Of a DNA stretch of 64,000 nt, positions 11,401-25,400 are shown in pieces. The notes below the pieces were generated by a model. The model was not told where the DNA came from and searched no databases. It saw nothing but the letters and a program-made list of their open reading frames with translations. Source of the stretch: Tretioscincus oriximinensis (lineage: Eukaryota > Chordata > Lepidosauria > Squamata > Gymnophthalmidae); the NCBI GenBank assembly GCA_022410635.1, contig JAJVDF010000227.1:687269-751268 (forward strand). Reading direction: 5' to 3'. Numbering within the stretch: position 1 is the stretch's first letter; each line of letters opens with the position of its first letter. The translations under genes were made by a program, and so were the position numbers.

Positions 11401-14400
11401 CTGGAAGTTTTCAAACAGAGACTGGACAGTCATCTGTCTGGGATGGTTTAATGAATCCTGCATCGAGCAGGGGGTTGGACCCGATGACCCTGGAGGTCCC
11501 TTCCGACTCTATGATTCTATGTTTTGGTCCCAGGTTGATGCTACAATTTTGATTCTAATTCCACTTATCTTAACTGCTCAGTTTATTAAATATGTTGGAA
11601 TAGGGCATTGTTCGCATTTGGCTTTATTCTGTTCCAGAAATTGATCTAAGGGGTTTGCTATCAACATGCTATTCTGAACAAAAATAGGCATGGCCAGGTA
11701 CCTGGGATATAAATTCCAGAATATAGTATTGTTAAGATCTGAGTAAATAACATTCATTACATTCCATCCACCCCCAAAGAAGTTATCTGCTCAAAAACAA
11801 AAATAAGATCAATTTTATAGAATGTGTTTGCAAAAAATATTTGTATCATCTACAAAAAAACCATTGCCCTGAGTTAAAGGTGTCAACAAGTTAGCCCATT
11901 TAACATCTGCTTACTGTAGGATTATGGGAACACAAGTCCAGTAACATCTGGAGGGCCATAGGTTAGTAATTCCTATTGCCCTAAATAACCTCACAAGAAT
12001 ACCAAGCAGATAAGCTTGGCATGTACATATTGGAGGAGGCAGAATTCCTTGCAGATAATTACATTCTTCAACAGGCATCTGCCCTTGAAACATTTTGGCC
12101 TTAAATGCCTATCAAAGCCAACTTACACATCTCAATGGCTGGGTGTGATAGTAGCTGACATCTGAAACATCTGGAGGGAACAGACAGGCTGGTGCAAACA
12201 TATTTCTTTGCTGGTGAATAATATTCCATTTCCATGTTATGTTGGAAGGTGAAAATGTATCTGGCTGTACCATGTCACCTTTTTCCTTATGGAGCTAAAA
12301 GCTTTTGACACTCCTTGCCACTTCAAAGGTATGCTGCAAAGTGTGCTATCAAGTCAGCAAAAAGTTTACTTTTCCCTTTTTAGGGGCACTCTTTTAAAAG
12401 TTCTATATTAAAAGGCTTTCACATCAATCCTGTGATGCATTAAATCAATGTTCCTAGGCTTAGATGAGGCTGCATCCAAACATTGCTTGCTTATTTCACT
12501 ATCCTTGAATATTCTGGTACAAAACACTGTATGGAGTGCTTTATTCTGATTATCCATGCTTTTTTCCAGAATATCTAACTACAGTACATAAGTAACATTT
12601 GGGAGCAGTTTAAGGAAGAGTGTTCAGATTATAAGAACAGTTCAGTCAGTCAGTCAGCCCGTCAGCCCATCCGTTCGTTAGTTAGTTCATTGGTTAGTTC
12701 ATTAGTTAGTTCGTTAGTTAGTTAGGCCATAGTTCATCTAATCTAGCATTCTGATTCACACAATGGCTTACAAACTGCATCTGGACATTTCAAGTTGAAG
12801 AAGGCAAAACCTTCAACTGTTCTTAGCNCTCTGTGCCTATATTTTAGCTGCATCCTGCCTCTCTGTCTCAACATGGAGGCAGTACCTAGGCAACCAATCT
12901 AGTGGACAAATTCATGAATTTGTTTAACCCTTTCTCATAGGAAGCCAATTTGGAGTAATGGTTAGAATGTTGAACACTTATCTGGTAGTCTCCCAGTTCA
13001 GTTCCACATTCCTTCATGAAGCTAGCTAGGTGACCTGCAGCCAATCACAATTCTTTACAACTCTCTCAATCCCACCTACTTCACAGAGTGTCTGTTGTGG
13101 AAAATGCAACAAAAGCTATGTGCACTGCCCTTTGGTAAAAAGGGTGTTACAAACCATCACCATCACCACTATTACGATTACTATTACTATTACTATTACT
13201 AAGGTTGGTTGCTGTCATAACTCCTTATGGTAGTAAATTACATAGACAGAATGAAAAATACTTCACCTTGTACAGCCTAACTCTCTTGCATATCAGCTTT
13301 GGAAACCCAAATTTTAAAGATGGAAAACACATTTTATGGTCCAAAAAGAATGGGAAAACAGTTTTGGAAATGTGTGCTGAACAAATATTTATTTATTAAG
13401 TTAGATACATAAGAAAAAGAATAAGAACTGAGATTTTATATCCCGCTTTTCTACAGGGAGCATGTTGTGGGCCAAACCAAACAGTTCCACAGACCTCTGG
13501 GTCTTAGGTTTCCCAAACCTGATTTAGACTAAGAAACCGTCAACACAGTAATGACACAAAGTTCTGTCTTTTGTTTCACTGCAGTCAGAACAGAGTAGTT
13601 TCCTCATGCAAACACTTCCTCAGTGGAAAGGAACTTGAACTGAAATGTAGTGGTTCAATTTGAATCAGACCAGCTACCCTTAGTTTCAAGTTCATTTCAA
13701 GCTGTTTTTCTAATTACAGTGTGGTTTGATTTGCACGCAAGCCAACAAACCATTGTGTAGTAGCCTTTGTTTGCTAGTACACCCATTGGCTTGAGTTGGC
13801 TAAATGTGAGGCCCAACTAACTAATGGAATGCTGCCTGTGTCTTAAGATCTGCAGAGGAGGTCCTGGGGCAGGACCTTCTTGGTGGTTGCCCCATGACTA
13901 TGGAATATGCGACCCATCTCTGTAGATGGCTCTGAGATTATGGAGGATGGATTTAAGTATAATCCACATTTGTTTTTATTTAATTAAGACAAATCTTTTC
14001 ACTCAGGATTTGAGAAATGACTGTAGCCAATTCTAGGACGATTTGCTGAAGGACAGCTGTAAATACAAATAGCAAGTATATAAACCTATCTTGTTCTTTT
14101 TGTGAGAAGTGCATTATGCCAGTTTTGCCTAAAACAGAGCACTCAATCTATGACCTTCCTGTTGCTCCTGAATTATTTTCCTGTCATTCTTCATTTTTTA
14201 CTAGATCTGATCAATTAGGGTTGTAGTTTAGGAATATTGAAGAACTATTATTAAGAGTCTAAAAAGTACTTTTTTTCCTTTAGAATAAAAATAAAATGTT
14301 ACTTATGTGAAATCCTAGTGCTATTAGTTAATCAGTCAGTAACAGCATACTTTTTGTTTGTATGTCTATTTTTTGCAATTGTAGTTTCTTGCTGGAATTG

Positions 14401-17400
14401 TACAGTTGTAAGATAATGAGAAACAGAAGAATTGCCACTGCATCTCCCTCAGATGGAAGAGAATGTATTTTCCTCACTATGGTTTCTTTTTATTAGTANT
14501 ATTAAAGCAAAACATAGACACATAGGCGATGAGCTTTTGCCATTTTCCCTCCATAAAGCTCTAATTGTTGTTCCATGTGCCTTCATCCTTTTCTCTCCTA
14601 TATAATCAAATCTCATGAATTCCAATAGGTAATTGATTAAAGTGTGATTCACCCAAATAGCATATTTCATTATCCAAAGAGTTTCCTTACTCAGGGTTGT
14701 ACCTGACAAATAGTTGGTAATTAATAATTCCATGGACCCATTTAAATTTAATTTGTTATCAGATTATTTTTCCTTATTATCATATTCCCTCCAAAATCTA
14801 ATCACCATACAATCAAACCACATGTGTCTGTACAACCCTCGCAACCCACACCCNTGCCAACATAACAAAGAAACCCACCATCATATGAGACCTTTATTTC
14901 AAACTCTTATTGTCTTTAAGTAACTCTATATCTTTTAACCAATTCTCCCATACCTCTTTAGATACATCTATCTACTGCATCCAATACTGTTTCAGGAAAT
15001 GATGATTCCTAGGCCTCTTTTCTAGGATTGTTCTATATATGTTACCAGCAAATCCTTTTTTACCCTCAATTTGGTTTTTTAATAATTGACTCTAATACTG
15101 ATGCCTGGGCCCCCATCTCTATTTTTATTTTGTTTTGTTTATAAAGGAATGCAGTATTAATTCTTGCAGGGAGAACCTATTTCATTGGTTACTTGCTCTT
15201 AGCCATATTGTGTTTAAATCCATTGGTCTGCTGTTATTATCAATAGGTTCCCTCATTCTAATTTTCCTTTGGTATTTAAGTAACTTCAGATATTTTACCA
15301 ATCATGAATTCCCTTCTAGATTTTCCTCACTATGGTTTTCCATCGTGTACGGTCTCTCATCTGGGAGATTGGGTTTCGAAGNCTTTTGTCGGATGTAGGG
15401 AGGGGTGAGCACCTTATCCTAGCCTGTAGCTCTAGACAGCCCAGTTGCAAGAAATTGCAACTGGCTGCAAGTAAATACACAGGAACTACCACAGCCTGGT
15501 GGGGAAGATAGAATGTAAGCTACCAGGCGAAAAATACCCTTATAAGCCATTTTGAGTCCCTTTGGGTGAGAACCATTAGGCTTACCTGTTTAAATAATAA
15601 TTCCTCACTTTGTTAAAACTAACGGGGATTTGCTACCACGTTATTAGGTACCAGCACATCTGAAGCAGCTGATCATCAGGATACGGTTATGTGTAGATTT
15701 TGACTCCCATCAAGGAACTCACGCAGAGGCCATAAGCTTAGATCAAGAGGCAAGATCTAGGAGGTCCACATGGGTATGGAACCTCCTGAGCACTCTTGTG
15801 CGCAGGTTTTTATTGACATAAAATCAGAAGGCGTGTACAAGAAAAGTGATGTCAGAGAATGGGTGTTCCGAAGGTGTGGTTTGGGGTGGACCGGAGGTGN
15901 TGACACCTGTGTGGCNTTTCTCCCTCCTCCCAAGGGGTGCAGCCTGTGTCAGGAAACTCCAAATATGGTCATGGTTTGGGTGGAACAAGATTGATCTCTG
16001 CAGCTTTCAGGACCTGTGACCGGTCGTTCACCTCCTGGAGAGGTGATAGCCAGAACTTCCTCAGAGCTATCAGGCAGCTGATTAATCCCATCAAGCCAAA
16101 GCTCCTGAGTTAATGGATGCACCTAGAGATAATGGGTGCAGATAAACAAGGCACAGCGGGGTGTAGTCTCAGGGCAGGAAGGGAGATTAGTTCTCTTGCA
16201 ACACCCTGAGCTGGAATTTTCCCAAAATTTCTGCAGATTTGAGGCCTGTGCTTAGGAGACCAATGCTTGTGTACTTTTATATCAAAATATATTATGCCAA
16301 TTAATATATTCCTAACAGAGAACCCCGACATAAAACAAGAAGTGAAATAGAAAAAAGAGGAGAGAGGCAGGTCCAGGAAGGAGGGAGGAGAGGGGCTCAG
16401 AGGGAATTGAAAACCCTGTGATTTTGTGGGCCTGGATGAGGAGTNTGATAGGTGTAGAGGAAGTGGGTTTGGCCTGGACATGAATGGATGTGGGTTTAGG
16501 TGGGAGCAAGCCTGGGGTGCGGAGCAAAGATGGTATAGCCATTGAGTAATATTACAAATATCCAAATGGACTCTGGCAGAAAAAAAAAATTCCCTTCCGT
16601 GCAATAAATAACCCTAGTGGCAGCTCCCAAAAGATTCCACAGGTGATTTCACAATGAAGAAAGTAAATAATCAGTCTCCGAGAACTTCAGAAAACTACCG
16701 ATTCAAATCAGTAGGATATAAAAAAAATTGCAGAATTAAGAAAACTATTAGAGGCACATTGCCTCATTCCCATCTTCACAAAGCACATCAATGACATAGA
16801 TCAAGGCAGTTTCCGTGCTTTAAGTTGCCTGGACCCTGATCGTAATTGGTCGAGATTTGTGATGGGTCATATATAGCTCAAATTTCTAAAGCTAATCAAG
16901 TGCATCTTATTGACCCAAACAGCCATGAGTTCACTTCTATTTTAGGATACTCTACAAGTAGGGAACAAAATGCTGCCTTTCTTTATCTGTCCTAGTGACA
17001 AGACCAACTGCACATCATTTTATTCTAAATAGAATGGTAGAGAGAGTAAAGGGCTGCTGCTCAACACGGCTGAACATTTGCTTGCTTTGGAAGCTGAACC
17101 CTTGCCAGAAAACCAATAAATGGGAGTTACTAGAGTAATTGTTTCCATTAGTCATTGCTGGGGGTGGCGGTGGGGGGAGCGGGTATTTTTAATTTTTGCT
17201 CTGCTCACTACCTCTCTGACTACAGCATAAGCAAGGGGGGGGAGATAATCATTAAAGTTTCTTCCACCTTGTTTTAGTTAAATCACATAGACAAATAATA
17301 AAGAGATTTTCATAGAGATTCTCTTAGACCCTGTCCACTCTGAGCCATCTGGGTTATATCTCAGAACAGAGCTTGGCCATTCACGTGCAGTGCAGACTAT

Positions 17401-19401
17401 GGCAGGTCCCATTGTCTACAGTAGTACGTAGATGGGAGGCCCCTATTCCGAGATATGGCCCTGAATAATAATAATAAGAAGAACTTGGTTCTTATACCCC
17501 GCTTTTCTCACCTTTCAAAGGGACTCAAAGCGGCTTACAAGGATATATTTTNCCCGAAGGCTCACATTCTATCTTCCCCACCAGGCTATGCTGGTTCCCA
17601 TGTATCTACTTGCAGTCAGTTGCAATTTCTTGCAATTCATGCTTTCGAATAGCTGGGTTGGCTAGAGCTACAGGCTAGTGGAAGGTGCTCACCCCTCCCC
17701 ANTTCCAACACAGGGCTTCGAAACCCCATCTCCCAGGCGAGAGACGAATTCCTAAGCAACTGAGCTATCCGTGCCTGCTCAATAAGGGGATAGGGCTTTA
17801 ATGGCTTTCCAGATTTAAAACCATGTCTCTTGTTTACAAAACAGACATTTTGCAAGTTTCATGACACTTACTGAAAGCTTTTTTATATCACCTATCATGA
17901 TGAAACTATAGAAGCAACCTTTAAGAACATGAATTTTAAAACTACAACTACAGGTATCACCCTACGTTANATAAGAAGATCCCAAACTACTCCGGAATAG
18001 GAAAGAAGATCCCTGTGTCTCCAAGCAAAGATGAACCTTTTCAAAAGCTACAAAGCAGTGCCTGAGCATATAAAGATGACCAGTCACTTGAAAATTTGCA
18101 GACACAATACCCAAAGAACAAATGAACATGGGTTTAGCAAAGAGCAAAGTCAGTGGCTATTTACCCTCTGAGACTGAGCTGTATATCTGAGCTGCACCAC
18201 TCACAGTGGATGCTTGTGGGATGTCCTCAAAGAACAACCGTCTGTCCAAAACCTCTTCCCATTCTATTCAGCAAGTAAAAGGAAGGGATGAGATTTTGTA
18301 AGCCGGCAAGCAGGTAGGCAGACAAGCAGACGGCTGTCCTGGCTGCTAATGAAGCAGTTAATTTGTGTGCCTGATCTCTTGTATTTAGCCGTGCTTGAGT
18401 GGAAATTCATGCAAGGCTATGTTTGATGCCTGTTTGATATGTCTGCTTGGAGCTCNTTCTTCAGCAAATGGTCTAAGGTGCAGAGGCTTACAGCTGCAAT
18501 TGACTTATTCCTCAAAGGATGGGCAGAGCCACATCACTCAGCAGGTAGTTCAGCCTGAGAAGGAGCGCATTTTAGGAAGACCGGCTAAGGTCAAAGAACT
18601 GTTGACACCATCAAAGACATTTTCTCCCTTTCCTTGAACAGTTCTTCAAACAATAAAAGAACCAATAGTGTATTAAAGGGGGGGGGGTAAAGAATCAAAA
18701 TGCATTATTTACTTGTATATTTATGGCTGAGAATGGAAAACATTNGAGAAAAGAGAAGCATTATTAGATCTTAATATCAAAATCACCAGGACTGGTGGCA
18801 TCACCCAACAGTTAAAGCACCCAGAACAGACCTCTATAGCAAAGGACTGAAAGACAACTAACTTAATTTCAGTGCATTTATAATATAAACTCTAGAGAGA
18901 CCAATGAAATTATAGTCCAGCAAAGGAGCTAGCAGCACTTTGAGACTAACTTGAGAAAAGTGGTTGGCATAAGCTTTCGTAGAAAGCTTATGCCAANCAC
19001 TTTTCTCAAGTTAGTCTCAAAGTGCTGCTAGCTCCTTTGCTGGACTTTCTGCTAGACTAACACAGCTATTTCTCTGACAATGAAATTATAGCTCTATTAA
19101 TTTAATGACTGTGGAATCAATGGAAATCACTATTAAGACAAAATTAGAGCACCAGAATTTAGAAGCACAAGGGTATTAAACTCAACTTCTGTGAGTCAAC
19201 ATTCTCCTTAATCAACCTGTTAGAGCTTAAAAGCAAAAGAACTTGACATCATCCATGAATTCAAGGGACTGGATAGAGACAATGGTTTTCTGGCACACTT
19301 ACAAGTATTATAACATCAGTATCTCTGCTCTTGAGGACACCTTTGGACTGTTCCCACTTTTCTGCATAGACTTGATTGCAATATTTTTACCTAATTGCAC
19401 T

Positions 19402-19433
<32 letters not shown>

Positions 19434-22400
19434 TATATATATATATGTATATTCCGCCCTATACCTGAAGGTCCCAGAGTGGGTCACCCTCCAAAATAAA
19501 AAGAAATAAAAAAACAGATTAAAGTAGAACAATTAAAAATAGAACAGTGCCTTCAATGAGATGGAAATCACAAGAACAAATGTTCTTATGTCAGGAATGT
19601 GGAGTGAAATAAGCACAAAATCCTGTCATTTGAGGCTCATATGGGAGTGACAATCAAGAGGGCCTTCAATTGGTTCACCAGTTTCAGCATTCCTAAATAG
19701 GATTAACTTGGCCACAGTGATTCCCGCTCTGATAACCTCCAAATTGTACTACTGTAATGCACTTTACATGGGCTACCCTTAAAAACAATTTGAAACCACT
19801 ACAGAATGCAGTAGGTGAACTGATGGAGTCTCCAAAAGTTCTGAAATATTTAACACTGCTTGGCTCTTTGCTACTTTGACATGACTTGTTGGATTTGGCT
19901 AATTACTGCACTCCCATCTAATTCCTAGCATACATGCTGCTTAATCATTTGCTTGGTATTGAAGCCGGCTCACAGACCTATAGTTTCCCGAATTCACCAT
20001 CTCCCCATTTCTGAAGATAAAGACAACATTTGCCCTTTTCTAATTCTCTGGAAATTCTTCTGGTCTTCAGGAATTTCAGTACCCTAGGATATAATTCATC
20101 TGGAGACTCGACTTAATTTAAGAGCCTGATTCTTTTGTTCCTTGAATAGCAAATGAAGGTCAAGTTAATATTGAATTTCCTTTCAGAGAGAAAAAAACAG
20201 ATACAAAATAGGAGTTTAGAAGTTTCACTATTTTACCCTATGAAAAACCTTACAGCTTCCTATTTTAGGAACAATATATTTAGACAGATATCCCTGTACA
20301 GACTGAACACAAGTGACGCCGTATTTTTAACAATGGATTTCTAAATGAGTAATCAATTCAGTTATAAGACTTTTATTCTGGTTTGTAACAAGTTCTAATG
20401 GCTTTTTTTCTTAGAGGGATACAAAATGATGTGACATTTGATGGCAATGTGGCCAATTTTAGCTAAGAATTAGCTAAGACATTAATTCAACAATGAAGAA
20501 AACACCCTTTTCATGTTACTGTCAACTGAGCATCAGTTCATAGAAACAAAATGTCTTTAATGAAGACTGAGTTTTTGAACAGGAAACTCAAGTCTTACAG
20601 GTCTCAAAGGCTATGGAGGTATGGAAAGTACAGAATCATTGAGTTGTAAGGGATCTCTAGGACAGAATCATAGAATCATAGAGGCCATTGAGTCCAACCC
20701 CCTGCTCAATACAGAATTCCCAAACCATCTCACCCAGATGGCTAACCAGCCTCTGTTTGAAGTCTCCCATCAAGGAAGAACTCAACACCTCCTGTGGCAA
20801 TCTATTTCACTGATTGTCAGAATTTATTTATTATTTATTATTGTCAGAATTTATTTATAAACTGCATCTATTTCCTTGCAGTTTCATCCTATTGTTTCTA
20901 GTCCCTCAATGTGCCAATGATAACAGGGTTGACTCCTCTACTCTGTGACAGCCCTTCAGCTATCAGGTCTCTTCTCTGTTTTCTCTTGCAGACTAAACAT
21001 CCCTAATTCTAACCATTCTTTAAAGGACATGTTTCCAAGCCACTCACCATCTTCTTTACTCTTCTTTTAANCTGCTACAGTAATGTCTTTTTTAAATTGG
21101 AGAATGGCCTAATTATTCCACGTGATCTAGACTCGACGCTCCTCTTCATTCAGGATTTTGTTTGCCAATTTTTTGCAAACCAGTAAAANGCAGTAAATTA
21201 TGTTGTGCTCTTTGGAAGAATTACAATACACTATGAAGAACAGGTGTAATATTCCATGCAGTCTTACCACATATCTTTGTTCATGATGAGTATATCTCAG
21301 CCACAGTCAACTCCATGGTTGACTCCATAGGACCCTACATGGCCATTTCTATGATGTTTATTGAAAGAGATTCAGAAGTGATTTGCACTGACTAATTCCA
21401 GTGAAAGCCTGAGAATTCAACCAGTAACTCTCCTTTACAGGCAATCTGTTTTACCACTGAGTTTCAGTAACTCTAACCAGAGAGCTGCAGTGCAGAAATG
21501 ATCTACACCATAGGTTATGGACCAAAGGTGTCTAGAACTAGGAAGGTATAGGTCCACTCATTTCCTTCCCTCCAAATTTCAGCTAAAAGAGCCAGAGTAG
21601 ATGCTGTTGAAAATTATCTGTTTTACATTTTCTACCCTGAGGTACAGCTACAGAAGCAATAATTAGTTTTGTAATGGAAGTCAAATGTCTTTAGTTTAAA
21701 TTAATTCCTGCCCTAGCATCACTGTCTGATGGAAGGTTATTATACATGCAAATTATGAAGCACTCCCTACAGGTTACATCTCACTATGATGATTTGTTAA
21801 GTTGACTCACTCTCGCAGGGAATATGTATACATAAAGCAAAATGACTCAATGTGCTATTCCTAGAACAGATTTGTTGCAAGGAATAAAGATCTACATAAC
21901 TTTTATGTGGCAAATTTTAATCCCTCTCCGAACACTTAAACCAAAAGAATGTGCCACAGAAACATACAAGAGAGTTTCTGGTCTTAACTAGTGTTAGGCT
22001 AGTTAAAAAGGTTCCACATAATTTGCACACAGTTACTTTATCTTAAAGTCTCTTCCATACTGTGAGGCAAATGGAGTTTAAACCCAGCATAACATAATCC
22101 CCTGGAGCTGGCAAGAACGGAGACACAAAAGACCAGTAAGTCTCTACCGCACATGTCAGCCATTTGCGACTTTGCAGTCCTGACTTGCTGGCATCTTCTC
22201 ATCATATCTCAAGCCCCACAACAGTGCGACAGACACCCAGGGCTCTAAGGCAACTTCCCATTAGAAGGAGAGGTATTTTATGCTGATGTCTGAAAACATC
22301 AGCAACTTCCTCTGCGACAAAGGAGCGTTCTCCTGGGTGAGACCTGGGAGGACAGCGGAAACTGCTGCCTTGTATGAAGTAGACCTTGTGTGGAAACAGC

Positions 22401-25400
22401 CTAAGACTTAAGCCACAGTTTTTGTCCTTTTCTCTAAATACTCAAGCTAGAAGTCACAAAAAGAAGAAGAACCTTGGCAAATCAGGACCAACATAAGGAT
22501 TTTTTTTATATGTAGCACATTGTCTCAGGAATTTCCTGTATTGAGGTATTGTGAAGATTGCCAGTTTGAGTGGTTTCAGAAAGATTTGGATCAATTCATG
22601 GACATTAGAACTAGTGGTGAGTATAAACCTCAATAGTACTGATCTGCCTCTAAGACCACCAGTTGGGTAAGTGCAAGCAGAAAAGGTTATGTACATATGT
22701 CCTGCTGCTGGGCTTCCTCTTCTGTCTTTATAAATGCGCTGCTGCACTAGATAGGTTCAATCCACTCATTATCTTTTTATCCAACAGAATTGTTTTTGAG
22801 TCCATGTTCAAATATAGTGCAGCAAAATAAAGCTTGTTGGTTATTTGTTTGTTTGTTCTTACAATACTGATAAAATGTTACTAACCTTAACAGACATCCA
22901 TTATTTTCATGTGTAAACAGCTTGCCAACTTTAATAATCAGTAGATGTCTCCAATGTGAACGCACTTCACTCTGAGTAAAATGAAAAGGAAGAAAGAAAA
23001 AGACATGTAAGATTAAGCAGAACATATCCAGCCATAAAGACCACAAACATTTGACTGAATACAAGGGTGAAATAAATATAACCTGGGTTAACTCATACTG
23101 TATTGGAAAACAGGTCTACACACCAAAATCATACAAGACCATGCTTTGCAGCAATTCATACAGGGTATAAATCACTCAAACAAACCTCAGAAGCAATTTA
23201 TACAAACAGTGCGCCAGTTTCTGCAATCTTTATAAGAGTTTTACAGCATTAATAGAACTTATTCACTTTGGAGACTGTTCTATGAGCAAAACTGAGAAGA
23301 TCACATTTCAAGAGCCAGCTGTGAATAAACTCAGTATCTGCTGTATATGTTTAATAGATGATTTACCTTATAGTTAGTGATGAACTTTTATTGTACAGTT
23401 TAGTTTTTCATATATTGTGAATGATGCAAACTGAAAGTACAGTCCAATTGCTGCTCAACATTTCAGCCATTTAGTTTGCAATAACAGCTGCTTCCAAAAT
23501 CCATTTCAAAGACTGCAGCTACACTTTAAAAAGAGGTGATCAATCGGTGACTGTGAAACCTGTGATTTCAATTAATCCTTTATGAAAGGCTACAATGCCT
23601 GAGCCCCTTCAGCCTTGAAAAACAATATTTAAGGCATCATCTGATTGAAGTGTATAAAAAACATGCATNAGATAAATAAGGTGACTAGAGAAAAATTTGG
23701 ATCAGGGGGCCTAATTTGAAACTAATAGGCAGAAGAGTGGGGACACAGGAGGGAAAAGTAATTTTTTTCACCCAGAGAATCATCAGCCTGTGGAATTTAC
23801 TTCCAGAAGAGATTCTAGTAGCTAGCAGCCTGGATAGCTTTAAGACAGGATTGGACAAGTTCATGGAAGCCAAAGGTGTGAATAGCTAATAGGATGAATC
23901 TCTTAATACTGCCTCCAAGATGGAGCAACAGCCACTTTATCTGATTCAGTTTAAGTTTATTAGCCACCATCCAGCCAATTAGATTAGCATATCTAGATAA
24001 CGTGCAAATCACAAAGCTCTTAAAAGACTTCATTATCAAGCCTTTTTCAAGTTATTAATACAGATACATTAAGGCCAAAATGACCTAGTCCCCAAAATCT
24101 AGTAGAGGGCAAAAACAACCCTGCACCACCTACCTTAATTATCTAAATCAGGGATCCTCAAATGTTTTAAACAGGGGGGCAGTTCACTGTTCCTCAGAAC
24201 ATTGGAGGGCCAGACTATAGTTTTAAAAAAACTAGTTTTTTGGCCACCTAATGTCATGAAGTGCNCATTGTGCGCATGCGCTATTGAAAAGGCAAGGGGT
24301 GTGTTACTGTGAGCCCAGGACTAGTCGGCTGCTAAGCAGGACAGACGGTGGCGACAACAACATCTTGTGGGCCGGATAAATGTCCTCAGCAAGCTGCATA
24401 TGGCCCCCGGGCCATAGTTTGAGGACCCCTAAATACTGTGGGATTGTCAATAGGAGCTCCAACTTGTAGAATGATCTCCTTTTGAAGATCCGTCATGCAC
24501 CATCACTATAAAATTTCATGAAATTAATCAAGAAACACCTCTTCATCCAGGCCTTTGATGACAGTTTAATTACACTGCAGTTTTAAGTATTTTTTAACTA
24601 ATTAGTGTTTAATTGTTGTGAATTGCCCAAGGCTGTCAGAGCAAAACTCAAATTTTTAAAAAGAAAAACCAAACCATTTAATACTTTTTAATAGTAAACT
24701 GAACCACTCCACTTTTAATATGTTTTCATTGCTATTTTTACCTCAACTTTTCTTCTGTTTTATTTTCTAAACAAACTTTTCTAAAAACCATTCTTGGACT
24801 GATTTGCTCTCCACTTTTCTGCATATATTTGATTGACACATTTTATTTAGCTGCATCACTTAAAATGATTACATTCTGCACTGTACTTGATTTGGTTAAT
24901 CCCCTCAAACACATTTCCATGACTGTGGTTATTTCCTGCATACTGTTTCCTTTATAAAGTCTGGACCNAGCATTTATCCTTTAGTATCTGAAGAAGTACA
25001 CTTGTCTACAAAAGCTCATGNTGCGTACCTTTCTCTTGTTAGTGTCCAAAGTGCTAAAAGATCTCCTTGCTGGACTTTCTAAACAACACGGCTATTTCTG
25101 TTTTTAATATTCTATAAACTGTTTTCATGAGAGGCTGCATCTCAGTAGGAGAACCTGAAAATCAGATGAGTTCTCAGTTCATTCCCTACTCTCTTCCCAA
25201 AAGGAAGCAATTGTGATGTCCATGAAGAAACCAAGAGTTGGCCATAACTCAGTGATATGCAACCAAGCAAAAGCTAACCCCCTCTTTTTTAGTAGAAAGT
25301 GACATAAAAAATCAAATAAAACAAAACAATATACAAATAAATATTTTTTTAAAAATTGTCTAGTGTACAGATACTAAAACAAATTCAGCAGCTATTATAA

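Noticed and set aside
18485..18550. Strong splice-site pair on the minus strand
   Set aside because: All three frames between the sites contain stops.
20250..20300. Donor-like CT/GTAAGG with an acceptor upstream
   Set aside because: The frame that would fit joins to a stop codon at the next exon.
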